From VXRD01 sp965242535 (GTDB lineage Bacteria > Latescibacterota > UBA2968), in NCBI GenBank assembly GCA_965242535.1, contig OZ251458.1:930001-994000 (forward strand): a stretch of DNA of 64,000 nt, in the 5' to 3' direction. Positions 1 to 9,015 of this stretch are shown piece by piece. Below the pieces are notes generated by a model. It was not told the origin of the DNA. It was given only the letters and a program-made list of their open reading frames with translations, and ran no database searches. Position numbers and translations under genes: made by a program. How positions within the stretch are numbered: the first letter of the stretch is position 1; each line of letters opens with the position of its first letter.

Positions 1-2
1 CG

Positions 3-1280
3 GGCATTATCGGCTGGAACATCATCAACTTCTGGTTTCCCAACGTGCCGCGCATCACGCTTTTCGACAGCATCAACACCAAGTCCATGACCGTTGCACA
101 GAACTTTCCGCCCGTGTATTTGCGCGTCTTGCCCTTGGTGATCGGCCTCGGCTACTTGTGCAGTTTGGACTTGTTGTTCAGTTTCTGGTTCTTCGGCCTG
201 CTCGCCGTGGTCAAGATGGGCGTCGTCAATCGCACCGGGTTCACGGTCGGATTGGAAGGGCAAGTCGCCACGGGCGGCGAGATCGTCAATTTGGAGAGCC
301 ACGGCGCGATGACGGTCTTGGTCGTCTGGTCCGTGTGGATCGCACGGCGACATCTCGCGCAGGTGGCGAAAACCGCATGGCGGGGAGACCGCGGCGATGG
401 CCCCATCGCCTATCGCTTTGCCGCGGTCGGCCTGATCGCGTCCGCGCTGTACCTCTGTTGCTTTTTTATGGCATTGGGCATGTCGCTTTTCCTAGCCGTC
501 ATCCACCTGCTGTTGATGTTCATCGCCTATTTTGCGACCTCCAAATTCATCGCCGCAAGTGGGTTTGGGTATCTCTTTCCGGTGTGGATCAAGGGATCGG
601 GCTTCGTCAACGCCATTCTCGGCACGGCCACCCTATCCACGCGCGAAATGACCGCCATGCACTTGGTCAACAGCAGCGTGTTCTACGGCGGCGGGCGCAT
701 TCAAACCATGCAGGTGCTACCCCATCATCTCAAAGCGATGGACGACGTGCCCGCAGAACGCGGCAAACAATGGACTACGGGCGTGGTCTTCATCGCGTTC
801 ACGATGGGCTTTTTCGTCTGCGCCGCCACCATCATTTACTACTGCTATCGAGACTCCGCGCTCTTTTTGCGTTCCTGGACCCTGTGGGAAGGCCCCTTGG
901 GCATTTTTGGCGGGATCGGGCGCGCCTTGGGCGAAACGGAAAAAACGTCTTTTGATCCCCAAAAACTCGGCATCTGGCTGTTGGGCGCGGGGATAGCCGC
1001 ATTGTTGGCGGGCCTGCGGACGTGGTTCCCGTGGTGGCCGCTGCACCCCTTGGGCTTGGCGTTTCAATACACCACCGGCCCGCGCTACTACGCCTTGAGC
1101 ATTTTGATGGTGTGGGCGGCCAAACTCCTCATCGTCAACTTGGGCGGCCCTCGCCTGTACGACCGCGCAAAGCCCTTTTTTTATGGCACGGTAATCGGCT
1201 ATTGCACGGGCATCGGCGTCGGCATGGTGATCGATCTGATCTGGTTCCCCGGCTCCGGGCACGGGTTCCACAATTTCTGA
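3..1280 (+). CDS. Multi-pass membrane protein, C-terminal part (probable DUF6785/DUF6784 family)
   Basis: The reading frame is open from the first bases of the window, so the gene starts upstream and only about 425 residues are visible. GTG at 45 is in frame but is not a credible start, because the frame continues upstream with hydrophobic, transporter-like sequence. The visible part has many hydrophobic segments separated by short loops rich in Trp, Arg and Gly (for example around 150-240, 420-540, 780-850, 980-1040 and 1080-1230), as in a polytopic inner-membrane protein. The loop NAILGTATLSTREMTAMH and the late GLAFQYTTGPRYY segment recall the large DUF6785/DUF6784 membrane proteins of Planctomycetes- and Poribacteria-like genomes. 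Substrate is unknown and the family name is from memory. No gene follows on the same strand for 280 bases. Confidence 0.75.
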   Translation, partial: GIIGWNIINFWFPNVPRITLFDSINTKSMTVAQNFPPVYLRVLPLVIGLGYLCSLDLLFSFWFFGLLAVVKMGVVNRTGFTVGLEGQVATGGEIVNLESHGAMTVLVVWSVWIARRHLAQVAKTAWRGDRGDGPIAYRFAAVGLIASALYLCCFFMALGMSLFLAVIHLLLMFIAYFATSKFIAASGFGYLFPVWIKGSGFVNAILGTATLSTREMTAMHLVNSSVFYGGGRIQTMQVLPHHLKAMDDVPAERGKQWTTGVVFIAFTMGFFVCAATIIYYCYRDSALFLRSWTLWEGPLGIFGGIGRALGETEKTSFDPQKLGIWLLGAGIAALLAGLRTWFPWWPLHPLGLAFQYTTGPRYYALSILMVWAAKLLIVNLGGPRLYDRAKPFFYGTVIGYCTGIGVGMVIDLIWFPGSGHGFHNF

Positions 1281-1560
1281 TTCGCGACCCACGAGCAAAA
1301 TTTCCCAAGAACGCCGCTTTGATAGATAAGACAGGAACAAAAAACCTTGAAATACGGGCGATTATTCGAGAAGCAGGTCTGACTCGTTCGAGCGTTCAGA
1401 ACCCTCTCGTAAGTCCGACTGCGCGGCGTGCGATGGCATCATGGAGGCCGCGCTCGAGCGGGTCTATCGCGCTGCTCGAAAGCGATATTGACAAGCCGAT
1501 CAAAAACCATTTTCTTTTTTCATCCAAATGAAAAATACAACTCGCGCAAGGAGTTCAATC

Positions 1561-2721
1561 GTGGCATTTCGAGATCACTTTGGTTATTACGGCCCGACGC
1601 GCCTCGTCATGGGGCGCGGTACGGTCCGCGAGATCGGGCAAATCGCGCGTGAAGCGCGGGTGCAAAAGGCGCAGATCGTCACGGACGAGGGCCTCGTCGC
1701 GGCGGGCGTCGTGGCTCGCGTTACAGAGGTGCTCGACGACACGCGCATCGCGTACAGCATCTACGACGGCGTCGAACCCAATCCGCCCATTCGCAATGTG
1801 GAAGCATGCGCGGCGCAATACCGGGCGGAAAACTGCGATTTTCTGCTCGCTATCGGCGGCGGCTCTTCGATGGATGTCGCCAAAACCGCGGGCGTGCTCG
1901 TCAATCACGGCGGCAAAATCACCGATTATTTCATCGGGGAAAAACCCGTTCCCGGCCCCATTCCCTTTCTCTTATGCGTGCCCACCACGTATGGCACGGC
2001 GAGCGAAGTCACGCCCTTTGCCGTGATTACGGACGACAACCATTTCAAAGGCACTGTGCCAGGCCCACATGTCATGCCGAATGTGGGCATCCTCGACGCG
2101 GACATGGCCGTTGCCTTGCCCCTGCCCATCGCCGCGGCGACCGGCATGGACGCCCTCACGCACGCCATCGAATCCCATGTTTCCCTGTTGTCCAACCCCA
2201 TTTCCGAGGGCATGGCCCTGCACGCCATTCGCCTCATCTCGCAAAACCTGCGCCAAGCCGCGTACAGCGACCACAACCACGAAGCCACGCAAAACATGCT
2301 CGCGGCGAGCACGATGGCCGGGTTTGCCTTTTCGCAAACGCGCTTGGGCAATGTCCATGCGATGTCGCATCCGGTCGGTGGGCACTACGGGGTGCCGCAT
2401 GGCGTTGCCAACGCGATTTTGCTCACGCGCATCATGGCGTACAACCGCTGTGCCTGCCCGGAAAAATTCGCGGATATCGCGGTCGCAATGGGCGAAGATG
2501 TGGATGGCTTAAGCGCGGTCGACGCATCCGTGCTCGCGGTCGAAGCCGTGCAAAAGCTGTCTGACGACGTGGGCATTCCCGCCACGTTGACCGCCGCAGG
2601 CGCCAAAGCCACAGGCGTACAAGTGATGGCCGAGGACGCCATGAAAAGCGGCAATATCCAAGTCAATCCGCGCAAAACCGCGATCGAAGACGTGATCGCC
2701 CTGTACCAAGCATCCATGTAA
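1561..2721 (+). CDS. Iron-containing alcohol dehydrogenase
   Basis: A group III, Fe-type NAD(P)-dependent alcohol dehydrogenase of 386 residues, the usual length. The N-terminal nucleotide-binding half carries GGGSSMDVAKTAG and VPTTYGTASEVTPFAV. The C-terminal metal domain has the expected ligands: Asp and His in GMDALTHAIESH, then His residues in NVHAMSHPVGGHYGVPHG. An ATG at 1528 is in frame, but GTG at 1561 has AAGGAG at 1548-1553 seven bases upstream and gives the standard N-terminus (FGYYGPTRLVMGRGT), so 1561 is preferred. The LarA-like gene starts 12 bases after the stop, so the two are probably one operon acting on a hydroxy acid or alcohol. The exact substrate cannot be read from the sequence. 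Confidence 0.93.
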   Translation: MAFRDHFGYYGPTRLVMGRGTVREIGQIAREARVQKAQIVTDEGLVAAGVVARVTEVLDDTRIAYSIYDGVEPNPPIRNVEACAAQYRAENCDFLLAIGGGSSMDVAKTAGVLVNHGGKITDYFIGEKPVPGPIPFLLCVPTTYGTASEVTPFAVITDDNHFKGTVPGPHVMPNVGILDADMAVALPLPIAAATGMDALTHAIESHVSLLSNPISEGMALHAIRLISQNLRQAAYSDHNHEATQNMLAASTMAGFAFSQTRLGNVHAMSHPVGGHYGVPHGVANAILLTRIMAYNRCACPEKFADIAVAMGEDVDGLSAVDASVLAVEAVQKLSDDVGIPATLTAAGAKATGVQVMAEDAMKSGNIQVNPRKTAIEDVIALYQASM

Positions 2722-2733
2722 TGGAGGATCAAC

Positions 2734-4041
2734 ATGCCGACTTACCCCAATATGTTCCGCATTCGCCAGCACTTCGACGCGCCGCGCATCGACGACATCG
2801 CGTCTGCCGTGCGCGGCGAAATCGCCAAACTCGATCCCGGTGCCACCATCGCCCCCGGCCAAACCGTGGCCATTGCCGCGGGCAGCCGGGGCGTGGCGAA
2901 TATCGACGCCATCATCAAGACCATCGTGGAAGAAATGCAGGCCATTGGCGCGGCCCCGTACATCGTGCCCGCGATGGGCTCCCACGGCGGCGGCACAGCC
3001 GAAGGCCAAACCCAGGTCTTGGCCGGCTATGGCATCACCGAACGCGCGATGGGTTGCCCGATCAAATCGTCGATGGAGGTCGTGCAGATCGGGGTGTCGG
3101 ATTTCGGCATGCCCATCTACTTCGACCGCCATGCCTCTGAAGCCGATCACATCGTCGTGGTCAACCGCATCAAGCCGCACACGGGATTCGCAGGCGAAAT
3201 CGAGAGCGGCCTGATGAAAATGATGCTCATCGGCTTGGGCAAGCACAAAGGCGCGGCCGTGTATCACCGCGCCATCATCCACCACTCGTTCGACAAAATC
3301 GTGCGCTTGGTCGGTCGAGTCGTATGCCGGGAAATGCCCATTGCCTTTGGCGTGGCAACCCTCGAAAACGGCTATGACGAAACCGCGCTCGTCGAAGCCA
3401 TCCCCGCATCGGACTTCGAAGCGCGGGAAAAAGTGCTTCAGGCCCAATCCAAGGTGTGGTGCCCCGCGTTGCCCTTTGACGATGTCGATCTGCTCATCAT
3501 CGACGAAATGGGCAAAGACATTTCCGGCGCGGGCATGGACACCAACGTCATCGGCCGCAAGCGCAACGACCGCCGCGCAATGGGCGATGAAACCCCCCGC
3601 GTGTTGCGAATTTTCGTGCGCGACCTCACCGAAGCCACGCACGGCAATGCCACGGGCTTGGGCATGGCCGAGTTCACCACGCGCCGCCTCGTGGATAAAA
3701 TCGACTACCACGCCACCTATACCAACGTCATCACCGGGCAACACGTTTCGGCAGGCGCGATTCCCCTGCACTGCGACACCGATGCCGAAGTCCTCGATAT
3801 CGCCCTGGAATCCCTCGGCCTCATCGCGCCGGAAGACGCCCGCGTGGTCTGGATTCCCAACACCCTCAACTTGGGCGAAGTCGAGGCGTCCGAAGCCTAT
3901 TGGGCGCACGCCGACATCCGGGACGACCTCGAAATCCTCACGGACTTGCGCCCCCTCGCAACCGAAGCCGACGGCAACTTGCCGTCCATCGAAGCCTACC
4001 GCGACCGCGTGCCCGCAGGCGAACTCGCGTTTGCGGATTGA
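2734..4041 (+). CDS. Lactate racemase-domain (LarA/DUF2088-like) protein
   Basis: A 435-residue protein of the LarA-like superfamily (DUF2088). LarA is a nickel-pincer 2-hydroxyacid racemase, and many relatives act on other hydroxy acids. Visible hallmarks are IAAGSRGVANIDAIIK near residue 50, the glycine-rich MGSHGGGTAEGQ near 85, and VNRIKPHTGFAGEIESG followed by GLGKHKGA near 145-175, which hold conserved His and Lys residues. GGAGG at 2722-2726 lies seven bases before the ATG. It directly follows the iron alcohol dehydrogenase, suggesting a joint route such as racemisation plus oxidation of a 2-hydroxyacid. No larB/larC/larE genes for the nickel-pincer cofactor are in the window, so a classical LarA reaction is not established. 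Confidence 0.8.
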   Translation: MPTYPNMFRIRQHFDAPRIDDIASAVRGEIAKLDPGATIAPGQTVAIAAGSRGVANIDAIIKTIVEEMQAIGAAPYIVPAMGSHGGGTAEGQTQVLAGYGITERAMGCPIKSSMEVVQIGVSDFGMPIYFDRHASEADHIVVVNRIKPHTGFAGEIESGLMKMMLIGLGKHKGAAVYHRAIIHHSFDKIVRLVGRVVCREMPIAFGVATLENGYDETALVEAIPASDFEAREKVLQAQSKVWCPALPFDDVDLLIIDEMGKDISGAGMDTNVIGRKRNDRRAMGDETPRVLRIFVRDLTEATHGNATGLGMAEFTTRRLVDKIDYHATYTNVITGQHVSAGAIPLHCDTDAEVLDIALESLGLIAPEDARVVWIPNTLNLGEVEASEAYWAHADIRDDLEILTDLRPLATEADGNLPSIEAYRDRVPAGELAFAD

Positions 4042-4211
4042 GAAATGCGTCGCCTGGTCGAAGGCTCTGCAACTGGGGTGAACCGTTAGGTGATGCCCGC
4101 CTTGGCTCTATGCGTTTTTTTGATCAGATATGAAAATGGCGGATTCGTCATTGAGCCGATTGCGTTTGGCAAAGACCTGAACGCAATTTTTGCTTTGTGT
4201 GCCTTTGTAAA

Positions 4212-5171
4212 ATGTCCGAACTATTGAATCTAAATCATTTTCAAAAAACCGCGATCGCGACGCTCATTGCGATTCTCGTCCTCATCGGCGTCGGCAGTCT
4301 CGTGCGCGTTTCGGGCGCGGGATTGGGGTGTCCCGATTGGCCCAAGTGCTGGGGCTGTTGGTTTCCGCCATCGAGCGTTGATGAAATTGACAAAAATTAT
4401 CTGGCAGAACGCGGGCTGGACATCGCGGACTTCAACGCGGTCAAGATGTGGATCGAGTACGGCAATCGCTTGGTCGGCGTGCTCATCGGGGTGCTGGTCA
4501 TCGCCACGTTTTTGCGCGCGATCCCGCATCGACGAACCCATCCCGCGATTTTCTACGGGTCGCTCATGGCGGTCTTGCTCGTCGGCTTTGAAGGCTGGCT
4601 CGGCGGGCAGGTCGTCAAATCGGGCCTCAAGCCCGGGGTCATTACCCTGCACATGGCCGGCGCGATGGCGCTCTTGTGTCTGTTGCTCTACGTCACTTTT
4701 CACGCGGTTGACATCCGCCTGCCCGATTCGTTGCCCGCCCCCAAAGTGCTCGCTCGGCTCTCTGGCGTGCTCTTTGCCGCGATCTGCATTCAGATGCTGC
4801 TCGGCACGCAGGTGCGCGAAGCCATCGATCCCTACATCAAAAACAGCGGCGGGGTCGCTCGCAGCGCGTGGATAGCCAATGTCGGCCTTTTCGATCACAT
4901 CCACCGCTCGTTCACCTGGGGGGTGGTTGCCATCGCCGCCTATCTCGCGTACATCGTCCGCAAGCTCGGCGGCGTGCTCAAAATGACGTGTTATCTCGCG
5001 CTGGCACTCATTCTTTGCCAAGCGGGCTCCGGCATTGTCTTGGCGTACGGGGGCTTGCCCCGGGTGTTTCAAGTGCTCCACCTCGTCAATTCGGCGATGC
5101 TGATCTGCGCGACCTACGCGCTTTGGCTCATTCTGAAAACGGCACATCTCAACACAGGGAGGTCTTTGTGA
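4212..5171 (+). CDS. ctaA: Heme A synthase (COX15/CtaA family)
   Basis: Integral membrane heme A synthase, which oxidises the C8 methyl of heme O to a formyl group for aa3-type cytochrome oxidase. It has 319 residues and about eight hydrophobic helices. The signature VRVSGAGLGCPDWPKCWG follows the first helix. Expected heme-ligand histidines occur in the helices: TLHMAGAM, FDHIHRSFTWG and FQVLHLVNSAM. A GTG at 4197 is in frame; ATG 4212 is chosen because it places the first helix at the usual distance. Its stop overlaps the next start by four bases (GTGA at 5168-5171), which implies translational coupling. No cyoE/ctaB or oxidase subunits are nearby, so the gene is detached from its usual cluster. 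Confidence 0.9.
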   Translation: MSELLNLNHFQKTAIATLIAILVLIGVGSLVRVSGAGLGCPDWPKCWGCWFPPSSVDEIDKNYLAERGLDIADFNAVKMWIEYGNRLVGVLIGVLVIATFLRAIPHRRTHPAIFYGSLMAVLLVGFEGWLGGQVVKSGLKPGVITLHMAGAMALLCLLLYVTFHAVDIRLPDSLPAPKVLARLSGVLFAAICIQMLLGTQVREAIDPYIKNSGGVARSAWIANVGLFDHIHRSFTWGVVAIAAYLAYIVRKLGGVLKMTCYLALALILCQAGSGIVLAYGGLPRVFQVLHLVNSAMLICATYALWLILKTAHLNTGRSL

Positions 5172-6127
5172 AAATTTCCGTGTGGCACCGCGAACTGTCC
5201 GACTCCTATCTCCGCTTCGTCACGCAACTCGGCGCGGACTGCATCGACTTTGGGCGCGATGAGGATTTTCCCGGCGTCGCCGAACAGGGGTATCCGGACC
5301 TGGACGCGCTCCTCAAAATCCAAAAGAAATTCCAATCCTGGGGCCTGGCGATCAACCGCGTCACCTTGCCCGATGTGTCGGAAAAATTTATGACCGACCG
5401 ACCCGGCGGGGAACGAGAACTCGAAAATACGTGTCGGGCCCTGCGCGTCTTTGCCGAAGCGGGCGTGCCCATTGCCCGCCAACGCTTTTGGGGCGACACG
5501 TTCAACGCGCTCATGTTTCGCTATTCCTCCGAACACCGAGGCGGGTACCGCTCGCGCGGCGAGAGCCGGGATCTGACCCGTCCCGTGCCCGAAACGCCCG
5601 ATTACGACGCCCTGCAAAACTGGTGGCAACACTTTTGCGCGGTCTATGAACGCCTCGTGCCCATCGCCGAGGAGACCGGCATCAAGCTCGCGATTCACCC
5701 GTCCGACACGCCCAACCCGGACACGCCGCTTGGGGGACTGGGATTTCACCGGGTCATCGACGCGTTCCCGAGCCGGCAAGTGGGCTATCTCTACTGCTGT
5801 GGCACGCGCGCCGAAGCGGGCGGCTCCCCGCTCGTGCTCGACGAAATCAACAACTACGGCCGCAAGGGCCGCATCTTCATGGTGCATTTCCGCAACGTGC
5901 GCGGCTCGTTGGCCACGGCGCGCGGTTTTGAGGAAACCCTGCTCGACGATGGCGATATGAACATGTTTAAGCTCTTGCTCGAACTCGACCGCGTGGGATT
6001 TGACGGCTGCCTCAATCCGGACCACATTCCCGCGCTCGAGGGCGATCATCCCCCGCTCACCGGGGGCTTGGCATACTCCGTGGGCTACATCAAAGCCCTG
6101 TTCGCGGCCATGGCGGCCCTGCCGTAA
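5168..6127 (+). CDS. Mannonate dehydratase-like TIM-barrel protein (UxuA family)
   Basis: A 319-residue protein resembling D-mannonate dehydratase, which turns mannonate into 2-keto-3-deoxygluconate in hexuronate breakdown. Recognisable family blocks are KLAIHPSDTP (usually HPDDPP), FMVHFRNVRG, LLDDGDMNMF and CLNPDHIPAL (usually RPDHG). The substituted residues in two metal/catalytic blocks mean a related but different substrate is possible. The start is GTG 5168, with AGGGAGG at 5156-5162 five bases upstream; upstream codons of the same frame lie inside ctaA in another frame and are discarded. It overlaps ctaA by four bases, an odd pairing of heme synthesis with sugar-acid metabolism. Confidence 0.82.
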   Translation: MKISVWHRELSDSYLRFVTQLGADCIDFGRDEDFPGVAEQGYPDLDALLKIQKKFQSWGLAINRVTLPDVSEKFMTDRPGGERELENTCRALRVFAEAGVPIARQRFWGDTFNALMFRYSSEHRGGYRSRGESRDLTRPVPETPDYDALQNWWQHFCAVYERLVPIAEETGIKLAIHPSDTPNPDTPLGGLGFHRVIDAFPSRQVGYLYCCGTRAEAGGSPLVLDEINNYGRKGRIFMVHFRNVRGSLATARGFEETLLDDGDMNMFKLLLELDRVGFDGCLNPDHIPALEGDHPPLTGGLAYSVGYIKALFAAMAALP

Positions 6128-6136
6128 TGCGACCGC

Positions 6137-6165
6137 TTGACAAGGGCAGGGGGATTTGATATATT
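6137..6165 (+). promoter_or_regulatory. Sigma-70 promoter of the tRNA-Leu gene
   Basis: TTGACA at 6137-6142 and TATATT at 6160-6165 are separated by exactly 17 bases. The tRNA begins 15 bases after the -10 box. Confidence 0.85.
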
Positions 6166-6180
6166 GGTTTTGCGTCGGGT

Positions 6181-6267
6181 GCCGAAGTGATGGAACTGGT
6201 AGACGTGCGGCGTTCAGGGCGCCGTGGGCTTAGGCCCGTGTGGGTTCGAATCCCACCTTCGGCACCA
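6181..6267 (+). tRNA. tRNA-Leu (anticodon CAG)
   Basis: The acceptor stem GCCGAAG pairs with CTTCGGC at 6257-6263. The anticodon stem CGGCG/CGCCG encloses loop TTCAGGG with anticodon CAG. A long variable arm (TGGGCTTAGGCCCG) marks a class II tRNA, and the T arm GTGGG-TTCGAAT-CCCAC is intact. The discriminator A and CCA are encoded (6264-6267). Confidence 0.97.
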
Positions 6268-6364
6268 TAATATAGAATGCGGATAAAGGGTTATGCCGAG
6301 TGGGCGTAACCCTTTTTTTCATCGCGGATTGCGCGGAAGACACGACAAAAGCGCGGATCGGGGT

Positions 6365-6437
6365 ATGAAGGCGAGTAATCCGAGCATGAAGGCGAGTAAT
6401 CCGAGCATGAAGGCGAGTAATCCGAGCATGAAGGCGA
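6365..6437. repeat. 21-bp tandem repeat, three full units plus a partial fourth
   Basis: The unit ATGAAGGCGAGTAATCCGAG + C repeats at 6365-6385, 6386-6406 and 6407-6427 without mismatch, followed by ten bases of a fourth. A single further copy sits at 9262-9282, beyond the IS110 element. Degraded palindromic-core sequence follows at 6443-6466. Confidence 0.9.
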
Positions 6438-6491
6438 TACTCGTAGGGACAGGTCCCGTGCCCGTTCGTTTTGTCGCGTACTGTGGTCATC

Positions 6492-7718
6492 TTAATCCGC
6501 GCTCTGCCTTCTCTGAAAACAGATCCAAAACAGGAACGCGCCCATGCCCGTGAGGGCGGCGCCGGTGAGGAAGAGGCGCGAATAGCCCGCGGCTGGAATC
6601 ATGTACCCGCCGCCGAGGGCCATCGCTGAGTAGCCCATGCCCGACATCATGGCGACTGCGCCGGACATGGCGGTGCGCCAGCGCACGGCGACCAGTTCTT
6701 GGTGAAAAATGGCAAACGCGGAGCGGCGCAGCGCGGTGAGGGCCATGATTCCTACGAAGCACATCCCCGCGACGAGCCAGTTGGAGACCAGGGCCATGCA
6801 AAAGAGAAAAAGGGCCGTCGCCAGCGTGACCATGCCCACGGTGCGGCGGATGCCAAATCGCGCAGAGAAAAACGGGAGGGACAGGGCCGCGGGCACGGCG
6901 AGCAATTGTCCGCCCGCGTATTGCATCCCGACCAGCGACAGATTGACGTGGAGTTCCTCGTCCATATACACGTTAAAAAAGGTGCGGGCCGCAGCTTCGC
7001 CTGCAACGTGCAAAACCGCGATGAGCGCGGTGAGGATCATCGCGGTCAGCGGAAGCGGGGCCGGGTTGGATGCGATCTCCCGTTCGCGTTCAACCCGGGC
7101 ATCCCGCGTGGCGAGCAGCGCGAAAATCGCGGGGATCAGACAGAGCGCGCCCGCGCACAGGGTATAGCGGTACACCGCGGGTTCTGCCAGAGACGTATCG
7201 AGCAGCTCGGCGAGATACCCCGGCAAAATGCCGCCCAACATGCTTCCGACAAATCCGGACAGGGGCATCAGCGCGGCCTGCATCGCAAACACCGCGTCTC
7301 GTTCCGCAGAATTGGTAATGCCCATCAAGTACGGCGTGCCATTTACGATGAACAGGGCAATGCCGATCACGCCCACGGAATAATTGGTGAGAATAAACGC
7401 ATCGCGTAGCGCGCCCGAGATCAACTCGGCCTGCGACAGCAATCCAAAACCCACCACGGCCACGCAGATCCCGATGACCATTGTCGAGCGGCTGCCCCAT
7501 CGCCCACCGAGCACCCCACTCGGCAGGCTGAATAGGGCAAAAAAGAGCGCGCCCGTGGCATTGGCCCATCCCACGAATTGCGTGTTGTAGCCCAAGCGCA
7601 ACAAATAGAGGTTGTACAACAGGGGATAGATGCCCCCGAAGAGCACAAATCCAAACAGCGCGGAGGCCAAAAAATAAAGGCGCACATCGCGGGAGAAGTG
7701 GGTATGGGAGAAGGGCAT
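6492..7718 (-). CDS. MFS transporter
   Basis: A major facilitator superfamily permease of 408 residues with about twelve hydrophobic helices. The loop between helices 2 and 3 carries the family motif in the form GVLGGRWGSRSTM, and a related loop (FSARFGIRRTVG) occurs at the start of the second half, as expected from the internal duplication. The first helix begins soon after the N-terminus (YFLASALFGFVLFGGIYPLLY). The gene stands alone, with the tRNA and 21-bp repeats downstream and a heptad repeat array immediately upstream of its start. No substrate can be inferred; efflux or sugar uptake are both possible. Confidence 0.9.
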   Translation of the reverse strand: MPFSHTHFSRDVRLYFLASALFGFVLFGGIYPLLYNLYLLRLGYNTQFVGWANATGALFFALFSLPSGVLGGRWGSRSTMVIGICVAVVGFGLLSQAELISGALRDAFILTNYSVGVIGIALFIVNGTPYLMGITNSAERDAVFAMQAALMPLSGFVGSMLGGILPGYLAELLDTSLAEPAVYRYTLCAGALCLIPAIFALLATRDARVEREREIASNPAPLPLTAMILTALIAVLHVAGEAAARTFFNVYMDEELHVNLSLVGMQYAGGQLLAVPAALSLPFFSARFGIRRTVGMVTLATALFLFCMALVSNWLVAGMCFVGIMALTALRRSAFAIFHQELVAVRWRTAMSGAVAMMSGMGYSAMALGGGYMIPAAGYSRLFLTGAALTGMGAFLFWICFQRRQSAD

Positions 7719-7721
7719 GGA

Positions 7722-7842
7722 GGTAAGACGGGAGACGGGAGAGGGGAGACGGGGTTAGCCACAAAAGACACAAAAACACAAAAAGGCGATGCCCTGTGCT
7801 CGGTCAAAGATACAAGAGGTGAGATGGGAGATACTCTCTTAA
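7722..7842. repeat. Composite dispersed repeat: heptads, CACAAAA block, GATACAAGA block
   Basis: G-rich heptads of GGGAGAC type (7728-7754) are followed by TTAGCCACAAAAG with degenerate CACAAAA units and by AAAGATACAAGAGG plus one further heptad. The same modules in the same order occur at 48697-49040. The block lies between the MFS start and the IS110 stop. Confidence 0.75.
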
Positions 7843-7845
7843 AGT

Positions 7846-8853
7846 TCAAGGGGTTTGCGGGGTAGTTCGATAGAATTTTTCGCCCTCAAAATCTTGGTCG
7901 TGTCGGAACATCCCCCAAATTGAATGCAACAACTTTCGCATCACCGCAACGATCGCCTGCAAGGGTTTCTTTCCTCGCTCCGTGAGTTGGTCATAGAAGG
8001 CTTTGACCCGGGCTTGGTGTCGGCTGGCGACCAGTGCCGGCATATACAAGGCGTGTCGGAGGTACTGATTGCCGGTTTTCGAGATGCGTCGGGCCGGGTT
8101 GGCGGTTCCGGATGGTTTCGGTTTGGGATCCAGTCCTGCGTGTGCGACCCATTGGGCCGGTGTCATATCTTGGGGCAGGAGTGCCACCTCGGCCAAGATT
8201 CGCAAGGCGCTTTTTTGGGCGATGCCGGGGACGGAACAGAGGCGTTGATAGGCACGCCGGAGGGCCTTGTCCTGCTCAATCAACTTGAGGGCTTGGGCTT
8301 CCAAGTGCTGGATGCGGCGTTTCAGGTGGCGAATATGCACCGCCATATCGCGGGCGATGAGGCCGGTGCTGTTGATGGGGTAGCCTTGGGCATGGGCGCG
8401 GCTGTGCTCGCGGATGATCGCTTGGGTGAGTTGGTTCACCCGTCTCATCACCGCTTGCAGTTGCAAGACGCGCTCGCTCGGCGGTTGCCAAGCCACAAAG
8501 GGCATGCGCTGGGCATAATCAAGGATCATCACCGCATCGAGTTTATCCGTCTTGGCGCGTTGCATGCGCGCATGCGCGTAATTGCTCATCGCCTTGGGAT
8601 TGACGACCATGACGTGCGTGCGGCGATGATGATGCAAAGCCAAAGCCACCTGAAGGCTATAAAGCCCCGTCGCTTCGAGGCAGACACAGACCTTCCATCC
8701 GCGCTTGGTCAACCCCTTCAGCAAGCACTTGTGCGCCTGCGGCGTGTTGTCAAAGGTCGTCTGCTTGAGGGCTTGCCCCGGTCTAGCCAAGGCAACGTTG
8801 AGGGTGCGGGCACTGACATCCATGCCGGCAAAAGCGGGTTGGGATTTCGACAT
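7846..8853 (-). CDS. IS110-family transposase (DEDD recombinase)
   Basis: A 335-residue transposase of the IS110 family. The N-terminal RuvC-like domain shows the DEDD residues: Asp in GMDVSARTLNVAL near 11, Glu in VCLEATGLYS near 60, and the Asp pair in AKTDKLDAVMILD near 100-110. The C-terminal Transposase_20 domain has the helix-hairpin-helix-like SVPGIAQKSALRILAEV, then WVAHAGLDPKPKPSG with RRISKTGNQYLRHALY, which carries the conserved serine/asparagine region. Length is typical and no frameshift is seen, so the gene may be active. IS110 enzymes work with a bridge RNA made from the element end. Here the long non-coding side is upstream of the gene (8854-9105) and the downstream side is very short, which fits the IS110 group rather than IS1111. 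Confidence 0.95.
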   Translation of the reverse strand: MSKSQPAFAGMDVSARTLNVALARPGQALKQTTFDNTPQAHKCLLKGLTKRGWKVCVCLEATGLYSLQVALALHHHRRTHVMVVNPKAMSNYAHARMQRAKTDKLDAVMILDYAQRMPFVAWQPPSERVLQLQAVMRRVNQLTQAIIREHSRAHAQGYPINSTGLIARDMAVHIRHLKRRIQHLEAQALKLIEQDKALRRAYQRLCSVPGIAQKSALRILAEVALLPQDMTPAQWVAHAGLDPKPKPSGTANPARRISKTGNQYLRHALYMPALVASRHQARVKAFYDQLTERGKKPLQAIVAVMRKLLHSIWGMFRHDQDFEGEKFYRTTPQTP

Positions 8854-8879
8854 CGGGGCCTCCTGTGATGAGGGGTCTG

Positions 8880-9015
8880 TAAGGTGTGTGCGCTCGGCTC
8901 AAGCCCCGACCTTTCACACCGCGCCTACCGACCTTGTCTATGCAGCCTCAATGGACTTAGATACTCTTCGGTATGGACGCGGTGGTCGGGGGGCCTATCT
9001 CCCTACAAGGTCTGT
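8880..9015 (-). ncRNA. Candidate IS110 bridge RNA region
   Basis: The non-coding stretch upstream of the transposase holds nested pairing: GACCTTGT (8930-8937) with ACAAGGTC (9005-9012), an inner ATAC/GTAT hairpin (8961-8964/8971-8974), and GGTGTG (8883-8888) with CACACC (8915-8920). Bridge RNAs of IS110-group elements come from this left-end position. Exact ends, loops and guide bases were not resolved. Confidence 0.4.

Noticed and set aside
1488..1516. Promoter before the iron alcohol dehydrogenase (TTGACA at 1488)
   Set aside because: The -35 box is perfect, but no acceptable -10 box lies at 16-18 bases.
2509..3909. A 466-codon frame on the minus strand opposite the LarA-like gene
   Set aside because: It is the complement of a gene with clear family motifs; composition (His/Asp/Gly/Arg) is that of a shadow.
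6293..6553. Frame containing MKASNPS repeats
   Set aside because: It is generated by the 21-bp tandem repeat, has no ribosome site, and ends in palindromic-repeat sequence.
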